Source of the DNA: Diadema setosum
Lineage: Eukaryota > Echinodermata > Echinoidea > Diadematoida > Diadematidae
DNA length: 64,000 nucleotides
Direction: 5' to 3'
Assembly: GCA_033980235.1 (NCBI GenBank)
Contig: CM067068.1
Location: forward strand, 36,607,869 to 36,671,868
The notes beneath the pieces were generated by a model. It was not told the origin of the DNA. It saw only the letters and a program-made list of their open reading frames with translations, and made no database searches. The translations under genes and the position numbers were made by a program. Each line of letters starts with the position of its first letter. Within the stretch, counting starts at the first letter, position 1. Positions 39,401 through 50,829 of the stretch are shown piece by piece.

Positions 39401-42400
39401 GAGGTGAGAAGAAAGGAAAGAAACGCATCAGCAGGGTGAAAAAAAAAGCACGTTGCTATGGCAACCATTTTGGCAACGACTCAATGTTCCTGACCAAAAA
39501 AAAAAAAAAAAAAATCAGTGACGGTGTGAATAAACTAACTGTTCTGAAGACATCGCGATTCCAATGGCATTTAAGCTTCTCTCCCTCTCTCATGCTCTGT
39601 GATGCAGCTGAGCTGTTGTGTAAAATGTGGTGAGGAAGAGTACAGAGGATTTCTATTAGCAGTGGATTTCTTACCAATCCTAGGGTGAAAAACTAAAAAA
39701 AAAAAAAAGTGCAAATTGTGAGTGCTCATCATAAGAAGCTTGTGACGGGTATTATCCTCCAATCTGTAATCATTAATTAGTTTAAGAAGTCTCCCAAGAG
39801 AAATTTCCAGTTGTTTGCATCAAAATAAATCACACCGAATTTCATTTTCTACGTGCAAATCCTTATACCAGTTACTTCGAGTACCGGCAGCTAATTTTAG
39901 GGACGTAATCAAAGCTTAAAAGTTCATCCAGTACTGCAATTACGTTAAGTTGTTTTAAGACAGTTATGAGACAAGGTGAAAAAATAAAAACAAACGAAAA
40001 TACGTTGAAACAATGAAGACCCCGCATACATTTATTTGACGAATCAGCGAAACGTTATAGGCTGCTCCGGACGAGAGCAGTAAGAGACGAAAGATAGAGA
40101 AACCGGAGTCTTGACCTCAACAGCCGACGGTTTACTGCATAAAGACAGGATGGTCGAGCGAGATTTGACCAATGTTCGCCATGTAAAATCCGAGCTGACA
40201 GTATAAAATAATGTTTGATTAAAAAGAGGTAGACATCATCAGTTTTGCAAGGGATTTTTGAAAAGTTAACCTTACCTTGAACTTACAGAAGTCATTACAG
40301 GTGAAGGGAGACTTTCAGTGACGCGTTTTCCTTACGAACACCAACGGTCGCAACGGCGCTGTGGGGTGAACGCTTGTTGATAGTAATCAATGGTCGCACT
40401 TTCCGATAAGAATTCTCCGAGAAGTAATTTTGAGGTTACGTTATCAATCCAATATAAAGTATTTCCCGAGGAATGAGTGCACCACACGATTACGAAACGG
40501 AAACTTACGTCGTACATGATACAGGGCATGCGCTGTATTTACACGGTTTTGCTCGTTTACGGGTTGCAAATAACCCGCGAAATCTAGAGTGCGGAAAGCA
40601 CGCTGTACTTGTGTCGTCTGCTTCGCACTCGATGCTGCGCACCGCACACGTAAAGCGGAATCAAAAGTACGAGCGGCGAGCCGTTTGATTGTGGTCGGGC
40701 TCAGCATCGTCGTGAAATGCTCGCTCACGTACAAGCGGGTGGGGCAAGCTTGCTCGACATGCGTAAACTCAGTTCAGGGATATGTGTATGTTGTCCGGTT
40801 GTATAGGTAAAGTGGCCAGACCCGGAGAGGGTCGTACAATCTTTTGTGTAAACATTAATGTTGTCAGAATGACTTCCATGAAAACATCAAGCACGATGTT
40901 TTTTAGTGACCAAGACGATTGATATAATTTATGTTGGGCGCAAATTGAGTGAATACACGAGTTTATTACATCAGCTGCGACAGAACTTTATTCGTGAAAT
41001 GATAATCATATCATCCGTCTTTCAAGCGCCAGAGCAGTCTGGAAATAATACGATAATATCAGGTGCTCAATAGTTTATAAAAAGCTGCTTGTTTTTCTTT
41101 CAGCAATTGTATTTCAACCCTTACATGGTATAGTTGTGATGCGCTTTCTTAATTGATACAAGTGTAATCCTAAACATCGGTTAATACCAGCTGATTTCTG
41201 CTCGTGACCTCGCGTTACGTTATACAAAATTACCGGGTACACTACGACGTATATCCATTAGCATTGTCCATCCGTTCCAGACCCATGGCGTAAGCCGATT
41301 GCCGCTCTAGATATTACTAAGGTCTCGTCTGCAGATGTAATTTCAGCTGCACTGGATCAACACTTACCCAAACCCGCATGCACGAGCGAGGCTGACCAGG
41401 TCACGTTATGTAGACCTACAGGCTTATTAGCCTGCAACCTTTCTCCCGTAGCCTGTCTCCCCGAGTCAAATCCCTAGCTTTAAAGCTGCCCAGGTATACT
41501 ACACATTTGTCATGAAGAGCTACACGACTTAATGATAACGGCCATGAGTACATTATTGTCATAATGTATATGCGATGAAATATTAATTTTTGTCTGAATG
41601 AGCAGTTTGTCGTTACATGTCACTAGCTAATGTCAAGAACAAAGTGATAGTACAAAATTCCTATCCGAAAAGATACGGAGAGACTTCTTATTTTGCGGAA
41701 TAACATCGTTCTTTGAGATATTACTGGCCTACAGAATAAGGAAGTTTATACAGCTTCTTAATCGCAATGATGCATTCATTTTTGATTAAGTCAAAGTTTT
41801 ATTCAGATGCATTCTTAAACTAAACTCCACATTAATTTACTTGTTCTTCCGGTTATGTCGTCATAATGTCTTCATCTAATTTTTCGTTCAGTCATTATAC
41901 CTTTCCTTCATTCATTATCTATGTATATTTCAAGATAAAGATGCTTCGAATTCGTTGTTATACTGTAATGTCAAAAAGGATGCGTAAAACACAAAACGGA
42001 GTAGAGAATACATCAATCAGCTGACGAGGAATGCATGCAAAAAATATACGAGGTCGAGGGACTGAATGATACAATAGTGATTAAGAAAATGAATTGCAGG
42101 ATTATATCATTCGCGTATTCGGAACATATCAGGACAAGCTCATTGGCGGTCGTATGATGTGACGTCACGACATTCTAGTCTTTCTGCAAAGTGTTGATGT
42201 TTGTATAGCCATCTAAGGTGACCCTGTGACACGAGAATGAATAGTATACATTGTAATAACACGATATTAACCAATAAAGAATAGTTATCTGAAATTAATG
42301 TACGAAACGTGATTTAATTGAATGCATCATTAAAATGATTATGTTTCGAGCAGTTCCTTGAAGAGTGCAGAGTTATCTTCAGAAGGCGTTGCTCGCTTTC

Positions 42401-43880
42401 CAACTTTGCTCTGTGACTACTATTACCTGAATCCGTATTTTATTGTTCCATCATTTACAGCTTGCCGAGTAAAATCTCTTCCCAGCGAATTATCAAATAA
42501 ATAAATAATTATGAATGAATTTAGTTTTAAAAAAAGAAGATATGGAAAATAAACATATACTAGTACATAGACAAGTAAAATGGTTGATGGATAGATGTGT
42601 AGATAAGTACACCAATAACTTGATAACCAAGTAATGAACACACGATACTACGCTTTTTGGTGTCTCGCACGGTGTTCGTTTTTGCCGTAGCCTTGATCTC
42701 GCCAAGGCATTTATTTTGTTTAACAAGATGTGGTCATTATTGAGTGGTCCTCGCGCGCAACTTGGTGTCGCCCCGCGTCGTGCAAAAGTCTAAAATGCGC
42801 ATAGTCATGGAGAGTTGCAGTTCATCTGTATGACTTCTATTCACTATGAACTCGGATGATAAACTCAATCACGAGGATAAATCACTTACAAAGTTTCAAA
42901 TGCGTATTGGTCCCTTTCCCCCACCCCACCCCATCCCCTAAAAAGGAGCAATTAACAGCACGAAGTGTGCAAGGAAAGGTTACTGTCCTGCATCGACTAG
43001 GATAGGTTTGAGTAATTCGTCTACAGCCAGCAGAAGACATTTCAAATCCTTTCACTGTAAAACTCTATGATTCCACGAAAATCACGTCTCTTTAATCTCT
43101 GCCATTAAAAGCATTCAATTCAAAGGTATCACAAAACTAGGGCGAAGTATCCGCTTTTGTATTCATTTCTGCTTTTTTTTTTCTTTTCTTTTTAGATTGT
43201 AAAGCAGAGACGTGTCATCTTGTTTAGGGTTACCGTAAAGTGATCTCTGTGTCTTTTCAGACTTAAAACGCATCCACAGAAGAGCGTCTCGGTAACCGTA
43301 AGTCAATGGAATTCCTCCCTGTCTCCGCATTGGCATTTTTCCTAGACCCTGGATTTGCCAAACTCTTCCAACCAGGGTAAGAGCGGCGAGGAAGAAGGCA
43401 ACAATCGACATATGACGTCAGAGTGACGTCATTCGCGTATCATGTTTTCCCGCACTGTTGATAGCTCGTGTTCCAATTGCCGCTTCTAATTACATTCCCC
43501 TCGCTGTTGATCTGCGGGATTCTCATCGAGCGCAGGCACCGAGCCTCCTTTGCTCAACTCGAGTCAGTCCTCGTTCGCCGACGAACTCGCCGTCTCAATC
43601 CCAAGCTATCTCGCGAGAATGTTTGTTATCCGAGCTGCGCGCAAGCATACTAAGCGACGTGCGTAAGCACATGCAGCGATTCGACAAACAGATCCGTGGG
43701 TGTGTCCTCAGCTGCGTTGTCATGGATTGCCATGTAAACTGCTAGAGTCGCGCAAAACAGTGGTTCAACCTTTAGTGGCTCTTTTGTCGGTACATTAATG
43801 TGGATTGTGATTTACGTTCCCTCTAATTGAAGTACATCAGTCCTATACGTGCCGTACGTCATTCCGACGTCCTGTTATTC
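36480..43880. other. No confident gene over 7.4 kb
   Basis: Contains (GTAT)n at 37480-37530, poly-C runs near 37027, 38120 and 38855, and CpG-richer patches at 39030-39130, 40560-40760, 41220-41460 and 43440-43720. The last has a 95-codon open frame (43458-43745, +) with a helical, charged end (LLSELRASILSDVRKHMQRFDKQIRG). It could be an exon or a retroelement remnant, but nothing adjacent supports a choice. Confidence 0.4.
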
Positions 43881-44408
43881 TCGTCGAATAATGATATGTG
43901 TCTTTTGCAGTGGTTCAAGTCAATAAGTATTCGCGTCAGCATTAACCTCCATGTTAGTTCCAGAAATAAATGATTCTTAATTCATCTGCAATGATCAAGT
44001 TATGCTAACTTTTTTTTTTCAAATCTTGCGTAGCAATTAGTCATGTTTTGAATCCTATCAGATATTATATTAATACCTATACAGCGATGATTGCTACGGT
44101 TTCTTTCTGCACTTTATGAGGAGTCCTTGATGAAAGCAATGAAATAGAGCTTCGAAAACATGGGAAGTTCAGCGGTTGATTTGAATTCCATCATATAATA
44201 ATGTCCGTCATCATGGTCCGGCTCAACTAAAACTTTTATATTCTTTGTTTGTTTATTTGTGTGTTCTTGTTGACTTTTGATTACTTCGGAATTTGATAAG
44301 TTGGTAGACTACAAGGACGATAAACATCAAGACAAAGTTATATATTTAGTTTTACGTTAAATCCAAATCTTCTTGAAAAGATCTAAGGAAATATATTGCA
44401 ATGTTTCC
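43881..44408 (+). repeat. Copy 1 of a ~530-base dispersed or duplicated segment
   Basis: From TCGTCGAATAATGATATGTG to GAAATATATTGCAATGTTTC this matches 63450-63963 in the same orientation with scattered substitutions and small indels. The best-preserved block is CTTTCTGCACTTTATGAGGA and its surroundings. Confidence 0.88.
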
Positions 44409-44590
44409 AGGAAATTGATTGAATAATACACTAAGTAATCCTAAAGTGTCCTTAAATGTCACGTGGAGTGTATGCGCGAGGTATCCTAACTGTGAATCCG
44501 AGGTCTGGTAAGATGGTCACTATCCTAAATACAACATACCAGCTAGATAAAACAAAGATTATAATTGGTCTGTGCGAGGGAGCCCAATTT

Positions 44591-44650
44591 GTGACAAGCC
44601 CCGCCCCGCTTATCACTGTGATGGACAACCTTGTATCTTTTCCATCTCCA
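44591..44650 (+). repeat. Hairpin core repeat, copy 1
   Basis: GTGACAAGC-CCCGCCCC-GCTTATCAC followed by TGTGATGGACAACCTTGTAT and CTTTTCCATCTCCAA. The first part can fold with one mismatch (stem of nine, loop of eight). Confidence 0.85.
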
Positions 44651-45590
44651 AATATAATTCAAGGAAAATGATTACTCGCATTTTTTCTTCAGTTGAGAAT
44701 ACACTCGAATATTATGAGTTGTGTTTTTGCCATTTCTTTTGCCATTTCTTGTTGTTCGCAACTTGTGGTCACCTTTACAAGTTTTCTTCCTCTGACGCGG
44801 TCTGACCATATCCAAATGTTTGCAATCCTATTTTCCACTCGAGACGGGGAGATACAATACTGGATTTACTACTCTGAACACTTGGTAATTGAGCATTGAT
44901 GTGCTTCAAAACTCTTCCGAAGATTCCTCTTTCTTAGTAGAGGAAAATTAATGGATTTGCGAGAGTGTAAATATTTATACCAATTACTCCATGTTTGTTC
45001 AGTGAATGTGCAAGTGTTCGGCAGACTTTGCTCTGAGTGTAATATTGCAGATCAAAGACGGTACAAAGCTTTTTTGTTAGTGTCTGACATGGAGTTCAAA
45101 TGGTTAAAATTCGCTCCTTTGGAGATTTGTGATCTTTAAAGAGCCCTGATTTAGTTTTCATACGAGATGTGCAGACCTTCCAACCTTTCGAACTGAAAAA
45201 TAGGGAAGATTTGGCTCCAAAGTATAGGAAAGAAAGAGTAGTTCCCATAGGAGTGTGTAGTAAAATTATCCAGAAAAATAGGAATTTGGCTCCTATTAAA
45301 ATTAGAGCTCGGAATGGTCAAAATTCAGATTTTTCCTCAAAATTCAGAATGGGAGATCTAGATGTGCTGAATGTTCAAACATAATCACTCGTAAAAACAG
45401 CATATTACAACGGCTCAAATGAATGAAATGATCACAGTTAATGAATAGCCCCTTTTTGCCAATAATGTTAGGTAGAATCGATCTCTTTGTGTGATACAAC
45501 TTATAAGAGATCTTCGTCCAGTTTAGTGGTACCAAATAGACTAAACCATGAAGCTTGTTTTTGATTGGTACGAATGATTTAAATTAATTT

Positions 45591-45650
45591 GTGACAAGCC
45601 CCGCCTCGCTCGTCACTGTGATGGACAACCTTGTATCTTTCCATCTCCAA
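45591..45650 (+). repeat. Hairpin core repeat, copy 2
   Basis: As copy 1, but with GCTCGTCAC in the second arm and CCCGCCTC in the loop. The stem again has only one mismatch, at the neighbouring pair. Confidence 0.85.
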
Positions 45651-46435
45651 TTCAGTGGGAGCATCAGTTTGAGTTTGAGTGAAACTGAACACAGATTTAG
45701 TTCTAAATCAATCTGTGGCTTTTATTTTGCCTTACCTTTCTCCCTTAATACTATGTCGTCTGCAGATGTTTTAAATGAGCAGCTTATAAGTAAGTTCAGG
45801 CACTGCGCAACTGCTAACTTTTAATTTCATCAAGTGAATCACACTTCCGGGTTTGAAGAATCGTCAGCTTTATATAAAAGGGGGCACCACCGTGCCTTTG
45901 AGGAAATGAAGAGGCAAGTATCTAGATTTGCATTACCTCATCACTTTTTCAAAGCATTTTTTTCTTACCCTTTTGCACTTCAATTAGTTGCTTCGCATTT
46001 TGAAATAATTAGTATATCAGCGAAAGTGGAAAAATGCATGCAATCTACTTACCTGTTAACTGGAAATATGCAAATGATGCATTCTGGTTTTTGATTTAAA
46101 TGTAATACTGCACATCGAAAAACCTTTTCGCGGCCTTTCAACTTGGATGATTGGAAATAATTGCACTGGATTTTGGGAAATAGAGAACATCCTTGTTGTT
46201 TTCGATATACATTTCACACCTCTGAAAAAAAAAGCAAAACGAAATTGTTATCCTATAACGACTGATCAGTTTTAATGATTTTTTCTATCAAAGGACTGAT
46301 GCATTTTACCGAATATCATAATGATGTTTTGCATCTCGTATCCTGAATGAGAACACATCTGCAGCCTCGTTATCACATTGACAATTTTTCCAAAGTGATG
46401 ATTCGTAATCTGTTTGAGGAGGCAAACCAGGGTTG

Positions 46436-46495
46436 TGACAAGCCACGCCCCGCTTATCACTGTGATGGACAACCTTGTGTCTTTCATCTCCAACT
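46436..46495 (+). repeat. Hairpin core repeat, copy 3
   Basis: GTGACAAGCCACGCCCCGCT then TATCACTGTGATGGACAACC. One loop substitution relative to copy 1. Downstream sequence to about 47100 resembles that after copy 4. Confidence 0.85.
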
Positions 46496-47358
46496 GTAAG
46501 TGAGAGAACACCAATGTTGAGGCTAATTTTGAACATTGATAAGAGTAGAACTAGTGTTGCCATGCCTGATTGCATTGTTTTCCTGCACAACAGGGGTAGT
46601 ATTCTGAAGTCGTATTCTTTTCAATCGTCTACAAGATACATGTACAATATGATTTCTTCGAATCATATAATTGACGATTCTGTTTTCTACTCATTGTGAT
46701 GAATTTCAACTCTCGTTGCTAGGTTTGCAGACGTGATAATTCAAACGTTTTGAGAGCTTTTCGGATATGTCTTGCAGTCTCTTCCCCTTGACTTTTTTTT
46801 TTTCAATAGAATGACAAGATTTCACAGGAGTAGAAAATGCAGAAATATACAAAGTACTCACCTCTATACACTCTAGCCACAATGATATACAGACTTTGCT
46901 TGACTGGAGTTATTTGCACATAAATATAGAGTTTGATTCTTTTAATTGTTGGTTGATGTATTAGCTTCGTTTTGCCTATACAGTTGGCCAATAAAGAAGT
47001 ACCTTTCACAGTCAGCTTGTGTTACATACACTTTCAGAGCAGACTATCAAGATTTTAAACAGTGATTCCAATTAAATCTGGATAATGTCACCAATAGCTA
47101 TGTTATGGTTATTCATATCTCATCCAGACTCATGTTTATTTGCTGCATTCCAGTTGCAGTTCATTGCATTCGATTACTGAGAAAATTTTGATTACAACAT
47201 TGAAGTAACATCTTCCAATAATTTGATATCGTCAGTCAATACTACATTGTGTGGCTCTCGTATTCAGAATACACATCTGCAGCCGCATTATGACAATGAA
47301 TTCTCATGAAATTGATGATCATAAAGGGACATAATTTGCAATTTTTCTGAAGGAATGT

Positions 47359-47418
47359 GTGACAAGCCCCGCCCCGCTTATCACTGTGATGGACAACCTT
47401 GTATCTTTCCATCTCCAA
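47359..47418 (+). repeat. Hairpin core repeat, copy 4
   Basis: Identical in the stem-loop to copy 1. About 460-700 bases later the phrases ATGCAGAAATATAxACAAA and ACAxACTTTGCTTGA recur as after copy 3, so copies 3 and 4 belong to a ~0.92 kb tandem duplication. Confidence 0.85.
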
Positions 47419-48252
47419 TTTCTAGTGAGGTTGTGATAAACGCTCTCAATTGATGTCAGGTCATTTTTTGAACATTGATTAGAATAAACCTTTTGTTGGT
47501 TCGCGCGACTGCATTTATTCCTGTCATTACTATCGTTGTTTGGAATACATGAGATGCAAAATGATTTGTTCAAATTACATTGGGCGATCCTGATTTAAAC
47601 CCATCGTGATGAAATAAGACCATTCTCAGATGACATCAGGTAGGTTTGTAGATGTCTCAATTTAAGCGCTTGTAAGAGCTTTTTGGATATATTTGTTTCC
47701 ATTCTCTTCGTTTGCTTTCAAGGTTTTCTTTAGCAGCTGTTTGAGAACGGGATTAGTGTGTTTGGAGAAAATGCAGAAATATATACAAAATACTTACCTC
47801 TACACTGCAGCCACAGATGATTTACAAACTTTGCTTGAATCAAACTTTTAGTATATTTGCATATTTAAGAATGGAGTCCATTTTCTTCTTTTGCTTGTTG
47901 GTCGATGTGTTTGGTTCGTTTTGCCTAGTTGGGCAAAAACCTTTCACGAGTCAGCTTGGGTTACATTATTATGCACGAACTTGCTTAAAATAGACTAATG
48001 ATTTGAATCACTGTAACAAATGATAACTGGATAATATCACCAAATAAACATGATATGGTTTATATTCATACCCCCCGGATTTCTGTTACTTTGCTGCGTT
48101 CCAACTGCATATCAATGCACTCGATAACATTACTGAGGACATTTTGTTTATAATCACATCTAGCACGAGAATCTTCCAATATTTTGTTAGTATCAGTTTA
48201 TAGACTGGTTGAAAGCAAAGTCTGAAAATCATCATATGGACTGCAGTGTGGC
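47419..48252. other. 3' flank of the kinase gene; no further exon seen
   Basis: Immediately downstream (minus strand) of the kinase stop. It holds the diverged tandem-duplication sequence described for core copies 3 and 4. I could not identify a convincing polyadenylation signal close to the stop. Confidence 0.45.
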
Positions 48253-48578
48253 TTACTTGATCATCACCCTCAGCTCGTCGACAACGGCATCGATGGCAGG
48301 CCGATAGACGGGCGTGGAACTCCGGCAGGCGTCCCCGATGTCTGTCAGTTCTTTGTCGCCACTCGACTTCCCCATGGCCCAGAGGAGTCGGCCGAGTTGG
48401 AAGACATCGCTGTGGACGCTCTTGGGCTGGTCGTGGAGGGCAACCTCAGGCGCGATGTGTCGATAGATCTCGCCTCGTCGGTACCTGTCTTTGACGTGGT
48501 CGCAGAATCGGGTGAAGTTCTGATCGCTCCTAGAGGTTACCAGACCAAAGTCGATGATCTTGGCCCGCCATCGATGAC
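48253..48578 (-). CDS. Kinase gene coding exon 8: DFG to C-lobe and stop
   Basis: 326 bases, with acceptor CCCCAG and TAA stop at 48255-48253. It encodes WRAKIIDFGLV, a basic activation segment (RFCDHVKDRYRRGEIYRHIAPEV), SDVFQLGRLLWAMG (helix F) and CRSSTPVYRPAIDAVVDEL (the conserved Arg of the C-lobe). The protein ends about 15 residues after that Arg, a normal kinase-domain end. Confidence 0.93.
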
Positions 48579-50795
48579 CTGGGGAGAATCAGAAAGAACT
48601 GTCTTCAAATGGCACAAGTACACAGTGAAGTCCGAGATCCGATGAGAAGAATTTCAAAATCTTTCCATCTACACTAGAGATAGAATTTCATGTTACCGTC
48701 ATATTGTTTATCGTTTTTGCGAACGTTGTGGATTTTCCGAGCAAAAACAAGTATGCAGATGCAGAAGTTTTGAAAGATTCCACGCATCCATTTTTTTTTT
48801 CCGAAGGCTGAAAGCACTTCAATTTATTTATTTATATATATATTTTTTTTTTGCAGTTTCATTTTTCTAACATACTTTGAGAACAATGATGATAGTGGTG
48901 ATGGTACATTGTATTGCTTAACGATCCCTCTGTCGGAGAATGATATCACTGGTCACTTCTGCTAATAAATGACCGAATAAAATTTGTTTTACTATAAAAA
49001 AAAAAGAGACAAAAAAAGAAAGAAAGAAAAGAAAGGTGACTAACCTGTGGGTGGCATGTAGAGCAAGGCGTTGTCTCCTTTCAGGTCATTCATTAAGTAT
49101 CCCTTATTATGAATGACATGAACTCCACATGCCAGATCAAGGGCAATCTGTAGCCAATCGGCATGATGAACTGCTGGCACATGACCAGCAATTGCCCTCC
49201 CGACGGTAAACGTCTTGCCGGTCTTGGGGTCTCCTGTATAACAGACAAGGTACAGCAATGAATAACAATCTTTGTCGATCCATGATGAAGAATGATTTTT
49301 TAAACTGCTTGTTAATTGCAATGATTACCAATCAAGTTTTCTTAAGGTCTTCAATACAAGGGAATCGCTGATATAACTGCCACCATTGCAACTAAAACAA
49401 TTCGTAAGACAAGCTTCAGACAAGGAGAATAAATTTGATATTTATTAACTCCAAATTGTCATGAAGATCTGTACACAAAAGGAATTCAAAAACGATTTTT
49501 GGAATGGCTGAAAGGAGCAATGGATGAAAGAATGAAATCACTTGACAAATGAATGGATGATAAAGTGAAGACTCAGCGAGAGAATGAATGAATGAATGAA
49601 TGAATGAATGAATGAATGAATGAATGAATGAATGAATACAGAACATGTAGACGGTCCAAAATGACAATAATAAACCCGTAGCTGCTTGGTACAGAAACTT
49701 AATAAAGAGAATTAAGGACGTGCAAAGATTTATTTACCAACAAACTCCATCGCCAGACCCACGCAACCGACCCGGACCTCGAGGCAGCCAAGATATTGGG
49801 GAAAGAACTCCTCTCGACCGAACAAGTCCAGAAGAGAGGCTTCCCTAGCGATCTTCTGAACCTAATATACAAGGATGACAAGTAACTAACTGATTTATAC
49901 CATAATGTCACGCAATGAATTAATGTCTGTCACAGTTTAAAGGATTTTCAACCAAGATGTATGCACTATCTTTCTAAATATCCGTAATCTTTCTATTTCT
50001 ATTGAGCAATTTGTTTATTTGTATATACTTTTCCTGCATAGTAAATGTTTATATAAACTTTTTCAAGATTTCGACAGAAAATTGTACCACTGTGGAGAGT
50101 GTTGGTTAGTACCTTGGCCTTCATTGCCCGGGGACAGTCGGGTAGGATCATGGTCTTCACGGCGATGGGTGTGCCGGAGGAGCGGTGGCGATGTAAGTAT
50201 ACGGTGCCGTAGCACCCGCTCCCCAAGATGGTCGGACCGCCCGAGACGGTGAATGGCTTCAGATCGGCCAGGTCCCACACGTATGTCGAAGGTAAGGATG
50301 ATGATGATGCACCGTTGCCCCTGGCAACGGCTCCACTTACTGCACCTTGCAGAGATGATTCAGAAGGAGATCTAAAGAAAACAAGGAGAAAACGTTGGCT
50401 ACTTTTTGTGTTCAGTTGTTAATTTCGGATTTTCTACGAGGATTCTCCAGTTCTGCTTTATTACCATTCTAACAAAATTCATGAAGTGCTCCGGTACTAA
50501 GGACTATATGCTATGTATACGTTAACATCGTCATTGATCTTATTTACTAGAAAGACTGATGCTAAGTGTAATCACTTCTTGTCGAAAGACAACTCATCAT
50601 TTAGATTGCATTCGTGTTTGTGTTTGTGTGTTCACACTTTCAATGTTTCTCAATTGTTTGAGTGTGGTCGTAGAGTTTGTTCATTAACTGATGCTTCACA
50701 TGAAACAGTTCGAAAAATGTTAAGATTATTGAAGCGTATGTTGATTCTGATTCAGTAAAATGTTCACTGACAGAAATATTCAAGGTGCTGTGTGT

Positions 50796-50829
<34 letters not shown>

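Noticed and set aside
40444..40810. Overlapping frames in a CpG-richer patch
   Set aside because: Both strands are open in a short GC-rich stretch; no motif or splice structure.
44456..47573. Short frames repeating VTSPAPLITVMDNLVSF or DTRLSITVISGAGLVT
   Set aside because: The shared peptides come from the repeated hairpin core, sit in different reading contexts and end at random stops, so the DNA, not a protein, is what is conserved.
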